From contig JBOGUF010000149.1 in NCBI GenBank assembly GCA_050696075.1, positions 1-64,000 of the forward strand: a DNA stretch of 64,000 nt, given 5' to 3'. The notes under the pieces are model-generated. The model did no database searches and had not been told where the DNA came from. It saw only the letters and a program-made list of their open reading frames with translations. The DNA comes from JBOGUF01 sp050696075. Lineage in GTDB: Bacteria; Chloroflexota; Chloroflexia; Thermomicrobiales; UBA6265. The translations under genes were made by a program, and so were the position numbers. Every line of letters starts with the position of its first letter. Position 1 is the first letter of the stretch. Shown here one piece after another: positions 35,119 through 42,885 of the stretch.

Positions 35119-35191
35119 AGATCACCCGCCGCTTCTCCAACTCCTCGAACTGGTCGTTGCGCCAGACGGGGAGGCCGCGGTCGCGCTCGCC
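35119..35191 (-). repeat. thyX 3'-tail copy 2
   Basis: About 73 bases matching the last codons of thyX in the same orientation (minus-strand reading: ERDRGLPVWRNDQFEELEKR then RVI). It is the shortest tail. The rest of the spacer 35017-35398 holds no recognised gene, only the upstream region of the membrane protein gene at 35399. Confidence 0.85.
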
Positions 35192-35398
35192 GAAAGCGGA
35201 AAAGGTATTCCTGTTTACAGTTGAGGCAACGCTTTGTAAGATCATTGGCAAGTGGAACGAAAATCAATACTTCGGCGAGTATCCGGCCGAAATCGCGACG
35301 ATGCTTGCCACCGATTCAGGCAATTCAGGTTGTCGCTTTTCTGGTGGGTGACCGGAATAGACTCGTTAAGGATGATCGAGTGCGGTGGAGGCAATCGC

Positions 35399-36034
35399 GT
35401 GTCAACGTCCCAGAGTCAGCCAACCAGCCTTTCCAACGAACAGTGGGAACAGTTCAGGAACAGCTTCGACGTTTGGCGCGCTCAGTCGAGCGCCAGTGAC
35501 CAAGCATTGTTCCAGCAGCCAATTGACGACAAGGCAACGCGCGCGGCCTTGCAACGAATTTTTCTCAACCACCCCGTGTACAGGAACTTGACTGTAAGGG
35601 AGGCTCTATTCCTTCTACGGCGAGAGGCACGAGATGCGATCGCGGCGTGTCGTGTCTTGCAGGCCAAGCCTGCCCCCTTTACACCGGACGAACAATCCCA
35701 TCTCCTCCAACTCGACGCGGTTTGGTCCCAGTTTGGCGGATCGAATTGGTCACAGGTTGATTTCGCCGAATTGGCAGAGAAACGACTCGGATTTGAGTTC
35801 GCGCGCGACCATGGGCATACAAGGCCGAGGATTGCAGACAACGAGGGGGCAATTGAGGACTTGCAGAAGGGATGCGGCTGTCTGTTCCTGGGATTGCTCG
35901 TTACAGGCGGCACTTACCTGGTGGCTCGCGATGGAGGAACCTACATTGTGGCTTGGGGAGCCGTCGCCTGGGGACTCATCATGGTCTTATTGGCATTGCT
36001 GCGAATCTTCAGCCAGCGAGTGCGCTCAAAATAA
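35399..36034 (+). CDS. Hypothetical two-TM protein
   Basis: 211 residues. Residues 1-150 are soluble and helical (LSNEQWEQFRNSFDVWRAQS, REALFLLRREARDAIAACRV). Two membrane segments lie near 160-178 (CLFLGLLVTGGTYLVA) and 183-203 (YIVAWGAVAWGLIMVLLALL). GTG 35399 is chosen because GGAGG lies 8 bases upstream; ATG 35372 is an alternative. GC content and codon use are lower than in flanking genes, which suggests a transferred gene. It is cargo between thyX tails 2 and 3. No family recognised. Confidence 0.6.
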   Translation: MSTSQSQPTSLSNEQWEQFRNSFDVWRAQSSASDQALFQQPIDDKATRAALQRIFLNHPVYRNLTVREALFLLRREARDAIAACRVLQAKPAPFTPDEQSHLLQLDAVWSQFGGSNWSQVDFAELAEKRLGFEFARDHGHTRPRIADNEGAIEDLQKGCGCLFLGLLVTGGTYLVARDGGTYIVAWGAVAWGLIMVLLALLRIFSQRVRSK

Positions 36035-36079
36035 CAGAGTCTTGGTCGCGCAAGGTCTCTTGATCAGCCACCGACGCCC

Positions 36080-36457
36080 CTAGAACAGCGCGGGGGCATC
36101 CAAACTCGACGAGGTAACCTGTTCGGGATCCAGTCCGTAAGTTGATGCCACCTTCTTTACAAGACTGTAGAGCCAGCCGGGGGATTCAGGAGCCACGTAA
36201 ATCTTGTCGATTAGGGTATTGAGGTCCACGTTGATCTGAGTTCCGACCGCGATCTCCGAAGACGCGGGGGGTTTATGTAAGTGATAGTAAGGAAAGCACA
36301 TAGCGCGTGCCTCGCGTTCATGTTCATAGCTCTTTCGTTTGTAAAGCAGCGCATAGGACACACGGCTCCTCGGAATCCTATCAGTATCAAAAGCAATGTA
36401 CTTAACTCTCCCGATTCGCACTGGAATCGAATCCCTAGGGTCGAATCTGTCGCGCAA
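36080..36457 (-). pseudogene. DUF2971-type protein, C-terminal fragment
   Basis: 125 codons. GRVKYIAFDTDRIPR, then the K-x5-hE-xEaRA pattern (YKRKSYEHEREARAMCFPYY), DLNTLIDKIYVAPESPGW and a GLDPEQVTSSSLDAPALF end fit the C-terminal half of DUF2971 proteins. An in-frame TGA lies just before the TTG used here as start, and the conserved middle part is missing. The N-terminal half is on the other side of the IS256-type element (37813-38079), so the gene was split by that insertion with some loss of sequence. Confidence 0.65.
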
Positions 36458-36472
36458 CGGTCAAGTCCTCGA

Positions 36473-37812
36473 AGTTCTGTAAATTCCTCCGTGTCGTCGT
36501 TTCGTCGTAGTTGTGGTTAGTCCGCGGCGGTCGCCAGCGGCGTCGTTGGCTGGTCACGGGTGCGTCCCTGGTGGGTCATGTCCAGATACCGGCGCCCGCT
36601 CACCCACTCCTCGCTCTGCTCCATCGCCAGCGCCGTCACCAACCGCAGCAGACTCGCCCGGTGCGGAAAGATGCGTACGACGCGGGTGCGTTGCTTGAGC
36701 TCCTGGTTGAGCCGCTCGACTCCCTTGGTCGTCCGGAGGCGCGTGCGGTGTTCGGCTGGGAAGCCCAGGCAGGTCAGTGCGTCGTCCAGATCGTCTTCCC
36801 ACCGGATCGCTAATGCCGGGTGGGTCGCTCGCCAGCGATCAGCGGCGTCCTGGGCCGCCGCGGTCGCCTGGCTATGGGTGCTCGCCGCGAAGATGCCGCG
36901 CAAATCGTCCGCCAGTTCTCGTCGGCGTCGCTGGCTGACGGTGGAGAGCAGGTTCCGGGTGACGTGGACCTGGCACCGCTGCCCGCTCGCCCCGTGGACG
37001 TGGCGTTCCATCGCCGCGTGCCAGCCCCGGTGGTCGTCACTGGTCACCCGTTCCACCCCGCGCCGTCCGCGCTCCTTGAGGGACCGGAAGAGGGTCTGGT
37101 AACTCGCCTCGTTCTCGGTATCGGCAACATCGACGGCCAGGATCTCACGCTGCCCATCACGCCGCACACCAGCCACGATCAGCACGCCCTGATTCACCAC
37201 CCGACCGTCGCTCCGGACATGCTCGTAGCGCGCGTCCACCGCCAGGTACGGGTACGCTTGGTCCGTCAAGGTTCGGGTGCGCCATGCCGCCCGCTCGCCG
37301 TCGAGCCGACTCGTCAATGCCGAGACCTGGCTCGTGGAGAAGCTCATCCCACACAGCTCCTCGGTGATCGCGGCCACCTTTCGGGTCGAGACCCCCTGCA
37401 CATACATCTCCATCAAGGGGCTCACCAGCGCCTGCTCACTTCGCTGATACCGGGCGAAGAGCTCCGTCGAAAAGACGCCCTCCCGGTCTTGGGGAACGGC
37501 TAACGGCACCGCCCCCACCCGGGTCACCAGCGTCCGTGGCTTGGTGCCATGGCGGTACCCGGTGCGCCCCGCTGCGCGTTCATACCGCTCCGCCCCCAGA
37601 TGCGCACTCATTTCGGCTTCCAGGATTGCCTGCACGGTTCGCTCGACCAGACCCCGCGGAACCTCCGGATCGTCGATCAGCATTGGTCCTGTGGAACTGC
37701 GATCACTACCATTGCTCATGGCCCTCGGTTGCTCCTCCTGATGGCGTGCGTCAACACCGCTATCGTGGAGGACGGTGGCCACCTCGGTCATCCGGCCACC
37801 TTTTACAGAACT
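36473..37812 (-). mobile_element. IS256-family insertion sequence
   Basis: Element bounded by short inverted ends AGTTCTGTAAA (36473-36483) and TTTACAGAACT (37802-37812), carrying a single complete transposase gene. It lies inside a DUF2971-type gene. No 8-9 base target duplication is obvious at the ends (flanks TCCTCGA and CTACGGA), which agrees with an accompanying deletion. The 11-base match is shorter than usual for the family, so true ends could be slightly longer and imperfect. Confidence 0.75.
36517..37791 (-). CDS. IS256-family transposase
   Basis: 424 residues. DDE residues can be placed at LAVDARYEHVR (about 188), VTSDDHRGWHAAM (about 248) and TTKGVERLNQELKQRTRVVR (about 360, with the family's C-terminal FPHRASLLRLVTALAMEQSE). 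GYRHGTKPRTL near residue 80 and LYVQGVSTRK-type sequence (MYVQGVSTRKVAAITEEL) are also typical. Length is normal for IS256 and no frame break is visible, so it may be active. ATG 37791 has AAAGGTG upstream; MSNGSD at 37719 is an alternative. Confidence 0.92.
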   Translation of the reverse strand: MTEVATVLHDSGVDARHQEEQPRAMSNGSDRSSTGPMLIDDPEVPRGLVERTVQAILEAEMSAHLGAERYERAAGRTGYRHGTKPRTLVTRVGAVPLAVPQDREGVFSTELFARYQRSEQALVSPLMEMYVQGVSTRKVAAITEELCGMSFSTSQVSALTSRLDGERAAWRTRTLTDQAYPYLAVDARYEHVRSDGRVVNQGVLIVAGVRRDGQREILAVDVADTENEASYQTLFRSLKERGRRGVERVTSDDHRGWHAAMERHVHGASGQRCQVHVTRNLLSTVSQRRRRELADDLRGIFAASTHSQATAAAQDAADRWRATHPALAIRWEDDLDDALTCLGFPAEHRTRLRTTKGVERLNQELKQRTRVVRIFPHRASLLRLVTALAMEQSEEWVSGRRYLDMTHQGRTRDQPTTPLATAAD

Positions 37813-38079
37813 CTACGGACTCAATCCCTCGGCCGCGTCTGAGGCAATAAGGTCGATGGCTTCGTCTCCGGCAACCTCCAGATTGTTTTCATCGTAGCGA
37901 TTGACCAAATTCCGTCGGGGATACGACCCCTCAAAGCGATCTCCACGTTTGTCAGCACGGGAAAAGAATAGTGCGGAGTCACTCAAAAGAGTGACGAACT
38001 TAGTGAAGTCCATGAACCGCCAAATCTTGGCATTTTCCGTTGGCCGAAGGGGGCTGCATGCAATGCTTGAACTTGGCAT
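37813..38079 (-). pseudogene. DUF2971-type protein, N-terminal fragment
   Basis: 88 codons starting MPSSSIACSPLRP. The segment IWRFMDFTKFVTLLSDSALF then FSRADKRGDRFEGSYPRRN is the usual beginning of DUF2971 proteins. The frame ends in TAG directly at the inverted end of the IS256-type element. With the fragment at 36080-36457 it accounts for both ends of one gene, the middle being lost. It lay 22 bases after the small gene 38102-38401, apparently in one operon. Confidence 0.65.
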
Positions 38080-38101
38080 CGACTCGCGGACCGCGCTATC
38101 T

Positions 38102-38401
38102 TCATGCGTAGTACAGAATGCCGTCGTCGAACAGTTCCTTGGGATCGGGGCGTCCTGAGCCACCAATTGTCCCGTCGGGACGTAGATACTGGTGGACGAG
38201 AGCGATGCGCTGGCCGGCGGCGTCGAGGTATGCGACCATTTGACTACGGGTGCCTGGAGGTTCGGCCGGACTGCTGGGAGGACATTCGTCCCACAGCACT
38301 TGTGTGAACCCTCCGGCCTGTGCTCGCTGCCAATAGTCGCCGTCGTGGAAGCGCTGCCGTAGTTCCCACGGGCTGACGCGCTGGCGAGGAGGCCGATCCA
38401 A
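38102..38401 (-). CDS. Hypothetical protein ending in conserved DPKELFDDG motif
   Basis: 99 residues from TTG 38401. Core features: SPWELRQRFHDGDYWQRAQA, MVAYLDAAGQRIALVHQYLR and PDGTIGGSGRPDPKELFDDG. To my recollection similar 'vHqYlrpDGtiG.SG.PDPK' endings occur in small uncharacterised bacterial proteins. TTG 38401 has AGAGGAA six bases upstream; an ATG at 38446 would run into the divergent gene. The TTG and the ATG of the plus-strand neighbour share one base pair (38401), so the two genes are divergent with touching starts. Confidence 0.55.
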   Translation of the reverse strand: MDRPPRQRVSPWELRQRFHDGDYWQRAQAGGFTQVLWDECPPSSPAEPPGTRSQMVAYLDAAGQRIALVHQYLRPDGTIGGSGRPDPKELFDDGILYYA

Positions 38402-38655
38402 TGAGGATTCCTCTCGATCAAGCAATCCTTGACCAGCTTTCGGCATTCTTGGCCGATGAAATCTCGCTCGACGAGTTTAAGGACTGGCTGGTCGACGCGA
38501 CGTGGCATCTTACTCCAGATGATGAATCGTCGGCTGCCAGGCTTGCCATCCGCATCAAGCACCGACTTGCCGAGCATTCGAGCGGGTACATCTCCGATGA
38601 CGCGTTGAGGCAAGTACTTCGGCCCTACTCCCCTCAGCCGGTTGCTCGTGCATAG
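38401..38655 (+). CDS. Hypothetical small helical protein
   Basis: 84 residues, helical and acidic at the start: LDQLSAFLADEISLDEFKDW then LVDATWHLTPDDESSAARLA and a Tyr/Arg-rich end (DDALRQVLRPYSPQP). ATG 38401 is preceded by AGGAGG at good spacing. It is divergent from 38102-38401. Similar small proteins are seen near gene-rich islands; no function is known to me. It lies just before thyX tail 3. Confidence 0.6.
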   Translation: MRIPLDQAILDQLSAFLADEISLDEFKDWLVDATWHLTPDDESSAARLAIRIKHRLAEHSSGYISDDALRQVLRPYSPQPVARA

Positions 38656-38725
38656 GCCCAAAGCGGGATCACCGATGGACGTCCGCCGTGCCCTAATCCC
38701 TCGCTCCTGAATCCTGTCCCCTGAA

Positions 38726-38861
38726 TCACATCACCCGCCGGTTCTCTAATTCCTCGAACTGGTAGGCGCGCCAGACGGGGATGCCGCAGTAGCGTTCACC
38801 TTCGGGGCAGATCGGTTTAGCGGCGGAGCGGGCGCGCATGACGCGGGGGGCCGTCGACGTA
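38726..38861 (-). repeat. thyX 3'-tail copy 3
   Basis: 136 bases, the longest tail. On the minus strand it encodes VMRARSAAKPICPEGERYCG, IPVWRAYQFEELENRRVM and a TGA stop, nearly identical to the intact thyX end. Homology begins at the TDGP-like codons (38861) and stops abruptly. Confidence 0.9.
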
Positions 38862-38877
38862 AGAACAAGCCGGGCAT

Positions 38878-38914
38878 GGTAGAATTGATCTAACGATGAG
38901 GTAGAAAGGTAGAA
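38878..38914 (+). promoter_or_regulatory. GGTAGAA direct repeats upstream of vapB
   Basis: GGTAGAA occurs at 38878-38884, 38900-38906 and 38908-38914, ending 3 bases before the antitoxin ATG. Such spaced repeats before a type II antitoxin could be its autoregulatory operator; the last copy may also serve as ribosome site. Confidence 0.4.
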
Positions 38915-38917
38915 CAT

Positions 38918-39172
38918 ATGGGATTGAACATCAAGAACGCCGAGACGCAACGGCTCGCACGAGAGCTCGCAACTCTGACCGGCGAGAGCATGACGGCGGC
39001 CGTGACCGAAGCCGTGCGAGAGCGGCTCGACCGCGTACGTCGGGAACAGGACGATGGCTTGGTCGATCGTCTCCTGGCGATCGGTCGGGATTGCGCGGCG
39101 CACATGACGGAACCCTATAGGTCCGTCGATCATGGCGATCTGCTCTACGACGAGCGCGGGTTGCCAAGGTGA
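38918..39172 (+). CDS. VapB-type antitoxin (Rv0623/PSK family)
   Basis: 84 residues: MGLNIKNAETQRLARELATL, then GESMTAAVTEAVRERLDRVR and the toxin-binding end RSVDHGDLLYDERGLPR. The N-terminal ribbon-helix-type part should bind the operator. Its stop overlaps the VapC GTG (GTGA at 39169-39172). A close but partnerless copy lies at 33450-33713. The pair sits exactly between thyX tails 3 and 4, so it appears to be the entire cargo of one insertion. Confidence 0.88.
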   Translation: MGLNIKNAETQRLARELATLTGESMTAAVTEAVRERLDRVRREQDDGLVDRLLAIGRDCAAHMTEPYRSVDHGDLLYDERGLPR

Positions 39173-39564
39173 TCGTCGACACGTCGGCGCTGATCGCCAT
39201 TCTTCGTGACGAAGCCGAGGCTGAGCTGTGTGCCACGGCAATCCGACAAGCGAGCGTCCGGCGCATCTCGGCCGCTAATTTTCTCGAGGCCGCTGTCGTC
39301 GTCGACGGGAGCCGCGACCCGATTGCCAGCCGCCGCTTTGATGAGTTTTGTCGCACGGCCAACCTTTTGATCGAACCGGTGACCGAAGCACAGGCGCGGA
39401 TCGCGCGGGCCGCCTACCGGGACTTCGGCCGTGGCAGCGGACATCCGGCGCGGCTGAACTTCGGAGACTGCTTTGCTTACGCGCTGGCCAAGGTGACGGG
39501 CGAACCGCTGCTCTTCAAGGGCGATGACTTCGTCCACACAGATATCAAGCCGGTCTCCGCGTAA
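39169..39564 (+). CDS. VapC-type PIN toxin
   Basis: 131 residues. PIN residues: VIVDTSALIAILRDEAEA (Asp-5), SAANFLEAAVVVDG (Glu near 43), LNFGDCFAYALAK (Asp near 100) and FKGDDFVHTDI (Asp near 120). This arrangement is the classical ribonuclease toxin of VapBC modules, active on RNA in the cytoplasm when the antitoxin is lost. GTG start overlaps the antitoxin stop. No damage visible. Confidence 0.92.
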   Translation: MIVDTSALIAILRDEAEAELCATAIRQASVRRISAANFLEAAVVVDGSRDPIASRRFDEFCRTANLLIEPVTEAQARIARAAYRDFGRGSGHPARLNFGDCFAYALAKVTGEPLLFKGDDFVHTDIKPVSA

Positions 39565-39609
39565 AACAACCTCCTCACCGCACTAACCCGACGTGGCCTG
39601 ACCCTTGAC

Positions 39610-39740
39610 TCACATCACCCGGCGCGCTTCCAACTCCTCAAACCGGTCGTCGCGCCAGACGGGGAGGCCGCGGTCGGGGTCGCCGTCGGGGCAGATCGGT
39701 TTGGCGGCGGAGCGGGCGCGCATGACGCAGGGGGAGGCCG
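39610..39740 (-). repeat. thyX 3'-tail copy 4
   Basis: 131 bases. Minus-strand reading: VMRARSAAKPICPDGDPDRG, LPVWRDDRFEELEARRVM and a stop. It ends 5 bases before the stop codon of the anti-sigma-like gene (39745). Copies 2 and 4 share the DRGLPVWR variant, while copy 3 and the intact gene share YCGIPVWR, so the tails are of different ages or sources. Confidence 0.88.
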
Positions 39741-39744
39741 GCGA

Positions 39745-40089
39745 TTAGGCGGGCGGTCGGCGGGCCACCTGCCCGCGTCGCGAGCCGACGACGGACCATC
39801 CAACGGCGATGAGAAGGAGGAACAATCCGACGACGCCGACAACTTGCGACGCGCGCCGACGCCGGTGCGCCGCGCGCAGGTCATGACGCCGCGCGAATTG
39901 GGCGACGATCGCCGCCCGCGCCGCCGGGTCGTCGACGCGGGGATAGTGCTCCTGCAGCAGCCGGGTGACGTCGTCGTCGGTTTCCAGCCGCGACCATCGC
40001 GGCCCACGGATCGTGCGCCCGGTGTCGTCGGAGTCTCCGCCATCGGTTGCCGCCGGGTGATCGCCCGGCAGTCCTTCGGGAGTCGGCAT
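39745..40089 (-). CDS. Small membrane protein, probable anti-sigma partner
   Basis: 114 residues from ATG 40089. A polar N-terminus (TRLLQEHYPRVDDPAARAAI then VAQFARRHDLRAAHRRRRAS) precedes one membrane segment (SQVVGVVGLFLLLIAVGWSV, about 80-100). It begins 16 bases after the ECF sigma gene. The place, size and topology fit a membrane-bound regulator of that sigma factor, but no HxxxCxxC zinc motif is present, so the role is inferred from position only. Confidence 0.55.
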   Translation of the reverse strand: MPTPEGLPGDHPAATDGGDSDDTGRTIRGPRWSRLETDDDVTRLLQEHYPRVDDPAARAAIVAQFARRHDLRAAHRRRRASQVVGVVGLFLLLIAVGWSVVGSRRGQVARRPPA

Positions 40090-40105
40090 CGTCGTCGGTA
40101 CGCCC

Positions 40106-40702
40106 TCAGCCTTCTTGCTCCGCGTCCCGAACGTACGCATCGTAGCGCAGTCGGAACTGTTGCTGCGCCCGGCTGATCCGGCGTTCGGCCGCGGCAATGG
40201 AGATCCCGAGGACGCCGGCCACCTCCGGGGCGGTGAGCCCCTTCAGGCTGTGCAGAAGCAGCGCCTCGCGCAACGCCGGACTGAGGTCAGCAAGCACCCG
40301 CTCGACCAGCTCCCGTTCGCCGACGACGGCGAACTCGTCGGGTTGCCGCGATCCAGAGAGGACTTGCTCGGCCTGCCCCGGCTGTTCGCGCAGCCATTCC
40401 ATCGAGACAACCTGCCGCCGTCGCTGCTTCCGCCGCGCCGCCCGCAGGCGGTTCTGGGCGATGCGATAGAGCCAAGCGCCGAAATCGCGTTCGGCCCCCG
40501 GCTGGTCGAGATCGATAAGCGTGACGAGGAAGCTGTCTTGGGTGAGGTCAGCGGCCAGATCCGGATCGCCAGTGCGGCCGGTGAGGTAGCGCACCAGGAG
40601 CGGGTAGTAGCGCTCGACCAGGACCGTCCAGGCGGTCTCTGAGCCCGCGCGGGCGGCCACGACGAGCTGGGAGTCGGTGGACGAAGCGTCGGCGGAGGAC
40701 AT
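40106..40702 (-). CDS. ECF-type RNA polymerase sigma factor
   Basis: 198 residues. Region 2: WTVLVERYYPLLVRYLTGRT, LAADLTQDSFLVTLIDLDQP and FGAWLYRIAQNRLRAARRKQ. Region 4: LADLSPALREALLLHSLKGL and TAPEVAGVLGISIAAAERRI. It directs RNA polymerase to a small regulon, probably including its own operon. Transcribed divergently from the Mau-like genes (40915 onward) over a 212-base spacer, so those genes may be its targets. Part of the cargo between thyX tail 4 and the intact gene. Confidence 0.9.
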   Translation of the reverse strand: MSSADASSTDSQLVVAARAGSETAWTVLVERYYPLLVRYLTGRTGDPDLAADLTQDSFLVTLIDLDQPGAERDFGAWLYRIAQNRLRAARRKQRRRQVVSMEWLREQPGQAEQVLSGSRQPDEFAVVGERELVERVLADLSPALREALLLHSLKGLTAPEVAGVLGISIAAAERRISRAQQQFRLRYDAYVRDAEQEG

Positions 40703-40914
40703 CGTTGGCCCCAGAGCGAGCGGTCACTCTGCTTCTCCGCTCGATCTTTGTCCGGGGTAGTAGAACTCGAGATGCCAAACAAATGAGGAGGATGGGCTGG
40801 CCCGTTGTGGCTACGGCACGGCCAATCGGAGGTTGATGTCCGGTTGTGGGTCCCTCATGCACTTAACAGAGTAGAAGGACGTAGCTGCAGGGATACGCGA
40901 CGGAGAGCGGAAGC

Positions 40915-41562
40915 ATGGAAGGATGGTGGCTAGCCTCCTACATAGGACTCTGGGGAGCAGTACTTCTCCAAGTGCTCGTCATCCTGGGGCTCGCGCGAGA
41001 AGTCGGGACCATGCGTCTCCATGACGGTTCCCCAGGCGCGCTAAAGTCGGATGTCGGACTCGCTCAGGGCAGCGCCGCTCCTGAGTTCGCGGCGACGGAG
41101 GTGCCCAGCGGTCGAGTCGTTCGCTTTCATGCTGCGGAGCGGCACCGGACGTTGTTGACGTTTGTTGCACCGAAATGTGTCCCTTGCCACCGGCTACTGT
41201 CCGAAATTACAGGTGGTTGGGGCGATTCGAGTCGGAATCTTCGAGTCCACGTGGTCTGCGAGGGAGACGAAGCCGAGGCGAGTGCATTGCTGCGACAGAT
41301 TGGCCTCAGGATACCTCTGCTCTCTGACCCCGGTGCCAAGATACGTGGGTTCTACGGCAATCCCCCGATTCCATTCGCGTACCTGATCAATGAACGTGGA
41401 GTCATCGCACAACGGGGCATTGTGAACACCCGCAACGATATTGAGCGGCTAATCGATGGCCATACTCACCTGCCACACGGGCATGATGGGATACCTGAAA
41501 GCCCATCACCCAGCGGAACGATGTCGGCATCGGAAATCCCGGCCCAGTCGGGGAGGAGCTAG
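40915..41562 (+). CDS. Membrane-anchored thiol-disulfide protein (MauD-like)
   Basis: 215 residues. One N-terminal membrane helix (YIGLWGAVLLQVLVILGLAR, about 8-28) places a thioredoxin/TlpA-type domain outside: GSAAPEFAATEVPSGRVVRF, the redox site LTFVAPKCVPCHRLLSEITG (C-V-P-C, about 90) and IPFAYLINERGVIAQRGIV (cis-Pro region). MauD assists disulfide formation of the methylamine dehydrogenase light chain, and here it sits directly upstream of a MauA-like Cys-rich protein, with only 3 bases between them. The C-terminal 40 residues are a polar His/Ser/Pro tail. Family assignment is good; the MauD label relies on context. Confidence 0.75.
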   Translation: MEGWWLASYIGLWGAVLLQVLVILGLAREVGTMRLHDGSPGALKSDVGLAQGSAAPEFAATEVPSGRVVRFHAAERHRTLLTFVAPKCVPCHRLLSEITGGWGDSSRNLRVHVVCEGDEAEASALLRQIGLRIPLLSDPGAKIRGFYGNPPIPFAYLINERGVIAQRGIVNTRNDIERLIDGHTHLPHGHDGIPESPSPSGTMSASEIPAQSGRS

Positions 41563-41565
41563 TTC

Positions 41566-42000
41566 ATGGAAAAGTGGATTGACGCCTTGTCATCAAGGCT
41601 GGCCCAGCGAACGTCGCGGAGAGGCGTGATCGGATTGAGTGGTCGAGCGCTCCTAGCTGTCAGCGCCGCCATATTCGGGATGGCTGCTAGGTCGGATAGC
41701 GTGGCCGCTGCCTGCTCAACATGTGGCGGTGGCGGATGCAGCGACGGCGTCGGCCGCCCCTGCGGCGGCACCGGCAACGGAACCTGCTATCCCCAATCGC
41801 TCCGGCTGTACGGTGGTAACTGCACCACCGGCGGCAACTGTAACGCGGCGGCTGGGCTGACAAATGGCTGGGTCTGGTACTGCTGCGATCCGCACTTGCA
41901 GATTATCAAGTGTCAGGATTGCTGCGACAGCGATACCTCGGAATTCGTCGGCTTTTGCCAATCGTTTACTGGTTCCTACTGCGCCTCGCCAACGCCGTAA
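41566..42000 (+). CDS. Methylamine dehydrogenase light-chain-like (MauA-like) Cys-rich protein
   Basis: 144 residues with a Tat-like leader (QRTSRRGVIGLSGRALLAVS, cut near residue 48) followed by a Cys-rich secreted domain with about 15 cysteines. TNGWVWYCCDPHLQIIKCQD with CC aligns with the region of MauA that holds the first tryptophan of the TTQ cofactor (SWVASCYNP). At the second TTQ position (MauA IIWCFG) this protein has EFVGFCQSF, so the tryptophan appears replaced by phenylalanine. It cannot then make standard TTQ. Neighbours (MauD-, MauF- and MauB-like) support the assignment. Its activity is unknown; electron transfer or structural use are possible. Confidence 0.65.
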   Translation: MEKWIDALSSRLAQRTSRRGVIGLSGRALLAVSAAIFGMAARSDSVAAACSTCGGGGCSDGVGRPCGGTGNGTCYPQSLRLYGGNCTTGGNCNAAAGLTNGWVWYCCDPHLQIIKCQDCCDSDTSEFVGFCQSFTGSYCASPTP

Positions 42001-42084
42001 GGACTGTCAGGCAGTAGAAGCGGAGGACGTGGGTTCTCTTGGCTGGAAACAGTTCATCTGAAGCTAGACGGTAAGGAGGTAGTC

Positions 42085-42249
42085 ATGGCGGGAATTGGAG
42101 CCCACGCTCGCTTAGTTACCGCGGCGACAAGCGGAGCGGTAGCAACAGCCGTCGTGGCCACAATAGGATGGTCACTGACCTGGGTGCTGTTCACCGGCAG
42201 CTTGGTGTTGGAGAGCGTTGTCGGGATGTCCAAGGCCAGCACTGCCTGA
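42085..42249 (+). CDS. 54-residue membrane peptide
   Basis: MAGIGAHARLVTAATSGAVA then TAVVATIGWSLTWVLFTGSL and VLESVVGMSKASTA. The ATG follows a strong GTAAGGAGGTAGTC site, which is the main support for translation. About 30 hydrophobic residues form one or two membrane helices. It lies between the MauA-like and MauF-like genes, 9 bases before the latter, so it is part of the operon. No family recognised. It might be a small subunit of the membrane complex; a hydrophobic bacteriocin-like precursor is possible but unsupported. Confidence 0.6.
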   Translation: MAGIGAHARLVTAATSGAVATAVVATIGWSLTWVLFTGSLVLESVVGMSKASTA

Positions 42250-42258
42250 GGGCTATCG

Positions 42259-42885
42259 ATGATCGGGACGATCAGCCCCCTCGTGCAGGAGGCGCGAAGC
42301 CAATGGTGGCAAAGCAGCGCCCTTCATTCCCTGGGAAGTGTTGCGGGCGGAGTGATCACATTGGGGGCGCTGGGAGGGCTCGGTTACTTCCTCATGAGGG
42401 GAATTGATCAGACCGCACGCTGGGCAGCCTTCGGTCTGATCACCCTCTTGCTGGCTTTAGGGGAGTTGGATGTGCTTCGGTGGCCGCTCGTGCGGACCGC
42501 ACGGAGCGTCCCCAAGTCTTGGTGGCAGGATTGGGGCCCGAGACGAGGAGCGTTCACCTACGGGTTTGTCCTAGGGCTGGGCGTCACTACTGTCATTCCG
42601 TTTGGAACCTACTACGCAATGGCCGCCGGAGCGCTTCTCGTGGGCGATATCCTCTACGCCGTAGGAGTAGGTGTCGCATACGGTCTTGGTCGTGCCTTAC
42701 CAGTTCTCGTCGTGGGTGCAGCCTTAGTGTACCCCCACCATGCGGCCACACCGCGGGTGGTCACGACGCAGATTACAGAGAAGATACTCGGCTCTCGGAG
42801 GACCGCACATCTGGTTAATGGCCTTGTGGGGGCGAGCTTTGCGGGAGCAACCGCAATAACTGTGGCAGTGAGCCTATGGTCATAA
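42259..42885 (+). CDS. Polytopic membrane protein, MauF/CcdA-like
   Basis: 208 residues with about six membrane segments (25-48, 57-75, 105-125, 128-150, 155-170, 190-207). FTYGFVLGLGVTTVIPFGTY and YGLGRALPVLVVGAALVY give the Gly/Pro pattern of the CcdA/DsbD/MauF type. There is no cysteine at all, so it cannot shuttle electrons as CcdA does, unlike typical members. In mau clusters MauF lies beside MauB/E/D/A and is needed for amine dehydrogenase formation. ATG 42259 follows closely on the 54-residue peptide gene; the end overlaps the next gene by 10 bases. Confidence 0.55.
   Translation: MIGTISPLVQEARSQWWQSSALHSLGSVAGGVITLGALGGLGYFLMRGIDQTARWAAFGLITLLLALGELDVLRWPLVRTARSVPKSWWQDWGPRRGAFTYGFVLGLGVTTVIPFGTYYAMAAGALLVGDILYAVGVGVAYGLGRALPVLVVGAALVYPHHAATPRVVTTQITEKILGSRRTAHLVNGLVGASFAGATAITVAVSLWS

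Noticed and set aside
36400..36460. Possible tRNA T-arm (GATTCGATTCCAG on the minus strand)
   Set aside because: No acceptor stem or anticodon arm could be formed around it; it lies within the DUF2971 fragment.
42085..42249. Circular bacteriocin precursor
   Set aside because: Hydrophobic and small, but no DUF95/SpoIIM or immunity genes nearby; kept as unknown membrane peptide.
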